Source: Chlorogloeopsis fritschii (GTDB lineage: Bacteria; Cyanobacteriota; Cyanobacteriia; Cyanobacteriales; Nostocaceae). Taken from it: 64,000 nucleotides of DNA. How positions within the stretch are numbered: position 1 is the stretch's first letter; each line of letters starts with the position of its first letter. The stretch lies in assembly GCF_043099315.1 (NCBI RefSeq), contig NZ_CP170746.1. The stretch is one strand, 5' to 3'. A program made the position numbers and the translations under genes. Below, in pieces: positions 60,536 through 64,000 of this stretch. The notes under the pieces are model-generated. The model was not told where the DNA came from, did not search any database, and was given only the letters and a program-made list of their open reading frames with translations.

Positions 60536-60548
60536 AATATGTAAGTAA
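60483..60548 (+). pseudogene. Stub of an exosortase-associated gene
   Basis: A frame starting within the end of the exosortase gene (52 bp overlap, +1 frame) reads MKKIEEKTHPLAIAIIFKICK and stops. It looks like the N-terminus plus start of a membrane helix of the small accessory protein that usually follows cyanoexosortases. Sequence after the stop does not continue it; msrA begins at 60585. Confidence 0.45.
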
Positions 60549-60584
60549 AGTCAAAATATTTCTCAGAATTCAGAGATAAAATCA

Positions 60585-61241
60585 ATGGTGCTATTTGGAT
60601 TTGGTAAAAAATTATCCCTGCCCACTCCCGATCAGGCTTTGCCAGGGCGGGCTGAGGCTATGCCAGTCACCAATCGTCATTATGTTAACGGCAATCCCAT
60701 CAAACCTCCATTTCCAGAAGGTATGGAAATAGCCATATTTGGTATGGGGTGTTTTTGGGGTGCAGAACGCAAATTTTGGCAATTATCTGGAGTATACACT
60801 ACAGCAGTCGGCTACGCAGCAGGCGTAACGCCCAACCCCACATACCGAGAAGTCTGTAGCGGCATGACAGGTCATAATGAAGTGGTTCTGGTTGTCTACG
60901 ATCCCAAAGTAATTAGTTACAGCGATATACTCAAAGTCTTTTGGGAAAATCACGATCCCACTCAAGGAATGCGTCAAGGTAACGACGTTGGCACTCAGTA
61001 CCGTTCTGGCATTTATGTTTATTCTGAGGAACAAAGAAAGTTAGCAGAAGCATCGCGAGATGCGTATCAAAAAGCTCTCAAAGAAGCAGGTTACGGAAAT
61101 ATTACTACAGAAATTCTGGATGCGCCTGAGTTTTACTACGCAGAAGACTATCACCAGCAGTATTTAGCCAAAAATCCTGGTGGTTATTGCGGCTTAGGTG
61201 GGACAAATGTTAGTTGCCCTGTAGGATTAGTTGAATCTTAA
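60585..61241 (+). CDS. msrA: Peptide-methionine (S)-S-oxide reductase
   Basis: 218 residues. It repairs S-form methionine sulphoxide in proteins. Catalytic Cys in FGMGCFWGAERKFW (about residue 51), followed by GVYTTAVGYAAGVTPNPTYREVCSGMTGHNE, NDVGTQYRSGIY (about 130) and AEDYHQQYLAKNPGGYC with the C-terminal Cys of the resolving set. Residues 1-40 extend beyond the bacterial core, as in plant/cyanobacterial MsrA. Start ATG 60585, 50 bp after the exosortase stop, perhaps co-transcribed. A terminator follows. Confidence 0.94.
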   Translation: MVLFGFGKKLSLPTPDQALPGRAEAMPVTNRHYVNGNPIKPPFPEGMEIAIFGMGCFWGAERKFWQLSGVYTTAVGYAAGVTPNPTYREVCSGMTGHNEVVLVVYDPKVISYSDILKVFWENHDPTQGMRQGNDVGTQYRSGIYVYSEEQRKLAEASRDAYQKALKEAGYGNITTEILDAPEFYYAEDYHQQYLAKNPGGYCGLGGTNVSCPVGLVES

Positions 61242-61255
61242 TTTTTAAAGTCACA

Positions 61256-61286
61256 GCTCCCCGACTTTTCACAAAAGTCGGGGAGC
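61256..61286 (+). terminator. msrA terminator
   Basis: GCTCCCCGACTTTTC-ACA-AAAGTCGGGGAGC followed by TTATTG. It uses the same CCCCGACTTTT stem as three other hairpins of this window. Confidence 0.8.
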
Positions 61287-61308
61287 TTATTGTGAACTAA
61301 AATTGCAA

Positions 61309-61414
61309 AGCAAAAATCATATTTTAGAAATCGAACACAGATGGACACAGATGAACACAGATAATTTATCCGTGTGCATCTGTGTTTATCTGTGGTCGTT
61401 ATCACTTAAAAATT
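61309..61414. repeat. Palindromic intergenic element, copy B (core 61332-61398)
   Basis: It starts AGCAAAAATCATATTTTAGAAATCG, continues with the palindrome CACAGATGGACACAGAT...ATCTGTGTTTATCTGTGGTCG and ends TTATCACTTAAAAATT, matching copy A over about 106 bp. Nothing else is seen from 61415 to 61700. Confidence 0.8.
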
Positions 61415-61715
61415 AATGTGAGTTCAGTTAATTGACATTAAATGTTTATTTCTAAAATTTTTAGAGTAGCTTATTTTATTGAAAAATAAGCATTTTTTGG
61501 AATATTTGTGAAAAAAAGTAAGTTATCTCTCAACGAATATTAAGAAAAACTTATACAAAAAATACAGTTTAGTCTGCATACATATATATGCATTTGTTGC
61601 TTATGAGTATTAAGAAATACTAATTAAAAAATATTGCAGGTGCTTGATTTAATTGCTAGATTGTGTATGTGCAAAGATACACGTGAATCCTAAGTATTTA
61701 GGAGAGGAGCGAACT

Positions 61716-61754
61716 ATGAGTTATATCCATGCTGCCGATCGCGTCAAGTGTTGA
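61716..61754 (+). promoter_or_regulatory. Possible leader peptide upstream of the SDR gene
   Basis: A 12-codon frame (MSYIHAADRVKC, then TGA) preceded by AGGAGAGGAG, the strongest ribosome binding site in this spacer. It may be a leader peptide or the remnant of a lost gene start. Confidence 0.3.
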
Positions 61755-61881
61755 TTTTCGGTTGTGGATGTTTAGTTAGATAAAATTTCGTCTTACTGAT
61801 ACCGGATTGCGAAAAAGCTCTCATAGCATCTGTAGATGACAAAGGTGCGGTAAGACTAGAATTCTGGAGGTTTTTAATTCC

Positions 61882-62790
61882 ATGAATATTCAGGGCAAAG
61901 TGGCTCTAGTAACAGGGGCTTCCCGTGGGATTGGACGTGCGATCGCTCTAGAACTAGCGCAACAAGGCATGAAACGACTGATCTTAGTGGCACGCGATCG
62001 CCATAAGTTAGCAGAGGTAGCCAAAGAAATCGAGGCAATGGGAGTAGAAGCCGCGATTATGGCAGTTGATTTGACTAAGCCAGTGTTTGTTCATGTTGCG
62101 ATCGCCCAACTGTGGCGCAGTTACGGGCCAATTCATATATTAGTCAATTGTGCAGGCGTCGCATACCAAAACTCTTTTTTGCAATCTAAACTTCCCCAGG
62201 TTCAAGAAGAACTATCTCTCAATTTATTGGGAACTTACTCTTTAACTCACATGATGGCTCGACGGATGGCAAGCCGCAGAGAAGGGGTAATAGTTAACGT
62301 TTCTAGCTTGATGGGGAAAGTAGCCGCTCCAACGATGGCGACATATTCAGCTACCAAATTTGCGATCGTTGGATTTACTCAAGCTTTGCGCAGTGAGTTA
62401 GCTCCATATAATATTCGGGTGATGGCATTGCTGCCAACTCTTACAGATACAGATATGGTACGAGATTTAGAGTTATTTCGTTGGGTAATGCCAATGACTC
62501 CTCAAAAAGTAGCGAAAGCACTTGTTGCTGGCTTACAAAAAGATTCACCAGAAATTTTAGTGGGATGGCAAAGTCATATCGCAGTCTGGTGTCAACGCCT
62601 TGCTCCTTGGTTGCTGGAGAAGGTATTACAAATTGCAACTCCAAAGGTAGGGGATAGGGGACAGGGAACAGGGGACAGGGAACAGGGGATAGGAAATAGG
62701 GGACAGGGAACAGGGGACAGGGAACAGGGAACAGGGAACAGGGAACAAGGATTTTTACTACAGATCCACTCCCCCACTCCTCTTCTGTAA
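61882..62790 (+). CDS. Short-chain dehydrogenase/reductase with repeat-derived C-terminal tail
   Basis: 302 residues. SDR core at about 1-255: ALVTGASRGIGRA (cofactor loop), NCAGVAYQNS, Ser in NVSSLMG, and catalytic YSATKFA (Tyr/Lys, about 156-160). NADP preference is suggested by ARDRHK. The last about 48 residues (VGDRGQGTGDREQGIGN and similar units) are encoded by the GGGGACA/GGGAACA array at 62645-62751, so the natural stop has been lost. GGAGG precedes the ATG at 61882. The substrate is unknown. Confidence 0.85.
   Translation: MNIQGKVALVTGASRGIGRAIALELAQQGMKRLILVARDRHKLAEVAKEIEAMGVEAAIMAVDLTKPVFVHVAIAQLWRSYGPIHILVNCAGVAYQNSFLQSKLPQVQEELSLNLLGTYSLTHMMARRMASRREGVIVNVSSLMGKVAAPTMATYSATKFAIVGFTQALRSELAPYNIRVMALLPTLTDTDMVRDLELFRWVMPMTPQKVAKALVAGLQKDSPEILVGWQSHIAVWCQRLAPWLLEKVLQIATPKVGDRGQGTGDREQGIGNRGQGTGDREQGTGNREQGFLLQIHSPTPLL
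62645..62751. repeat. Heptamer-type tandem repeat in the SDR 3' end
   Basis: Units GGGGACA, GGGAACA and GGGGATA (for example GGGGACAGGGAACAGGGGAC) over about 105 bp. This belongs to the short tandemly repeated repetitive sequences known from heterocystous cyanobacteria. Confidence 0.88.
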
Positions 62791-62810
62791 CCTATAACCT
62801 GTAACCTGTA

Positions 62811-64000
62811 TTACAACAAAGATGCGATAAAGGCGATCGCTCCTCCCCACAAAATCAAACTAAAAGGTGCACCAATTAAAAGTCCAGCGATCGCCCAACC
62901 TCTTTGATGCTCTTTAAAGTGTTGCACGCTGCGCCAGCGTTTGCTTCTCCAAGCCCATTCATTACCTTTGGCACCAAGTAAGATTGTCATAATCCACCCG
63001 ACTGAGGGAAATAAACAGATCAATCCAATCCAAACTTGATTAGTCCATAACCAAAACCAAGGCATGAGAAATGCACCCCAATTCCAGCCGAGAATTTCAT
63101 CAGGGACTTGTTCCTTGGTATTGTTGATACCGCACCCAGAGTTGTTAATTAATTCTCGTGGCGGTAATTCTACCAACTTATTTCTAACTGACTTGTTAAC
63201 AACCAAACCTGATTTTAAAGCTTCTAATGCTTGGCGAGCATTGGCAAATCTTTGTTCTGGTGCTGGTGCTGTCATTTTCTCTAGCCAGCCAGCAAAACTG
63301 GAACTGATGGTAACTCGCTCAACAAATTGAATCTGCAAATTGGATTGAGGTAATTCAGATGGAGAAATGCCAGTTAGTAAATGAATCAACGTTGCTCCGA
63401 GTGCATACAAGTCGGATGCTGGAGTTGCCTTACCACCATATTGCTCCATGGGAGCGTAACCATAGGTTCCCACAATGGTAAAAGTTACTCCCTCTCTAGT
63501 GGCTTGATTTTGAACTGCGCCAAAATCCACTAAATAAATATGATTATCTGCTCCCCAGATTAAATTACTCGGCTTAATATCCCGATGCAACACTGGTGGA
63601 TGCAACTCGTGCAGAACTTTCAGAATATTTAAAACCTCAACGGCAATTTTGCGAACTTGCTTTTCTGTAAATCTATGTCCTTGAGCAAGTTTTTCTTTGA
63701 GGGATATACCAGGAATATATTGTTGTACTAAGCCAAACCAGAGTACTCGGTCATCAATACAAAAATTATCGACATACTTGGGAATACGGCGATGATTAAG
63801 ATTTTGAAGAATTTGTGCTTCTCGCTCAAAAAGTTTAAGGTCATCCCACTGTACAGTACCACCAAAGACTAGGAGTTTGACAACAACTAGTGCATTTTCT
63901 GGATCGGGGGCTTGTAAATCATTAGCTAGCCAGGTTTGGCGAACTCCATTGTTACCAAGTTGGCATTGAAGTTGATAACGGTTTTGTAAGATTTGGTTTA
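62811..64000 (-). CDS. Serine/threonine protein kinase with C-terminal membrane domain (5' end off the window)
   Basis: The frame is open from the right edge to 62811 (about 396 residues visible). Kinase motifs: LQNRYQLQCQLG..GVRQTWLA (Gly loop region), VVVKLL (Lys), HRDIKPSNLI (catalytic loop), VDFGAVQNQ (DFG), GTYGYAPMEQYGG and SDLYALGATLIHLLTG. A C-terminal region (about the last 100 residues) has two to three hydrophobic segments (WNWGAFLMPWFWLW, WIGLICLFPSVGWIM, AGLLIGAPFSLILWGG). Typical of cyanobacterial Hanks-type kinases with DUF-like membrane tails. The true start is outside; the ATG at 63605 is internal. Confidence 0.9.
   Translation of the reverse strand, partial: NQILQNRYQLQCQLGNNGVRQTWLANDLQAPDPENALVVVKLLVFGGTVQWDDLKLFEREAQILQNLNHRRIPKYVDNFCIDDRVLWFGLVQQYIPGISLKEKLAQGHRFTEKQVRKIAVEVLNILKVLHELHPPVLHRDIKPSNLIWGADNHIYLVDFGAVQNQATREGVTFTIVGTYGYAPMEQYGGKATPASDLYALGATLIHLLTGISPSELPQSNLQIQFVERVTISSSFAGWLEKMTAPAPEQRFANARQALEALKSGLVVNKSVRNKLVELPPRELINNSGCGINNTKEQVPDEILGWNWGAFLMPWFWLWTNQVWIGLICLFPSVGWIMTILLGAKGNEWAWRSKRWRSVQHFKEHQRGWAIAGLLIGAPFSLILWGGAIAFIASLL

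Noticed and set aside
62592..62777. 61-codon minus frame (Ser/Pro/Cys-rich)
   Set aside because: It is the reverse strand of the heptamer array at the SDR 3' end.

Overview
The window looks like chromosomal DNA of a filamentous, probably heterocyst-forming (Nostocales-type) cyanobacterium. The evidence is AT-rich DNA with very frequent HIP1 octamers (GCGATCGC), tandem photosystem I genes psaA-psaB, a CrtW-type carotenoid ketolase, a one-helix high-light-inducible protein, an IctB-family protein, a catabolic gap1, and abundant short tandem repeats of the GGGGATA/GGGAACA kind between genes. No rRNA, tRNA, CRISPR array, prophage or complete insertion sequence was recognised. This was judged by eye; no searches were run.

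Layout. 1-2.3 kb: the 5' part of a large TPR protein (minus strand, continues off the left edge). 3-8 kb: small unknown genes, TspO, two unknown proteins (one a lipoprotein) and a haem-oxygenase-fold diiron-type enzyme, separated by AT-rich DNA and GC-rich repeat islands. 8-18 kb: a carbon-metabolism block with alpha-galactosidase, acetate kinase, transaldolase, catabolic GAPDH and phosphoketolase. All five are on the minus strand, interrupted by two plus-strand genes (a Tyr/Gly-rich protein and a Uma2 nuclease). Together they form a phosphoketolase route from pentose/hexose phosphates to acetyl-P, acetate and ATP. 18-29 kb: RimM, AvtA, a 21-bp minisatellite, class III alcohol dehydrogenase, a GH57 enzyme, a small membrane peptide, an Spx/ArsC-like protein, a methyltransferase, a DUF433/DUF5615 toxin-antitoxin-like pair and glycogen synthase. 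29-37 kb: a stand-alone PheRS-like protein with a mitochondrial-type architecture, a 2-hydroxyacid dehydrogenase, chorismate synthase, SemiSWEET, a radical SAM protein and several small genes. 37-46.4 kb: photosynthesis and light stress (Hli, CrtW, a repeat-bearing lipoprotein, PsaA, PsaB).

46.4-49.5 kb is a recombined accessory patch. It holds a GFA-family gene, a decayed AraC regulator, an orphan DUF433 gene, a REP-associated tyrosine transposase (RAYT) flanked by its presumed REP palindromes with a 127-bp unit repeated downstream, and a solitary PvuII-like DNA methyltransferase. 49.5-64 kb: SGNH hydrolase, response regulator, rhomboid protease, SmpB, a WGxxGxxG-type secreted protein, IctB, a GAF/kinase-like protein lacking the phospho-accepting His, a sugar aminotransferase next to an exosortase whose apparent partner gene is a 21-codon stub, MsrA, an SDR enzyme whose C-terminus runs into a short-repeat array, and a membrane Ser/Thr kinase cut by the right edge.

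The best candidates for something under-described are the PheRS-like protein with its odd start region, the isolated diiron-type enzyme, the RAYT/REP amplification patch, and the His-less kinase-like protein. Other repeat families include a roughly 106-bp palindromic element with two good copies and one looser copy, a 92-bp tandem pair, and GC-rich islands sharing identical blocks. No clear multi-gene novel defence or biosynthetic system was found.
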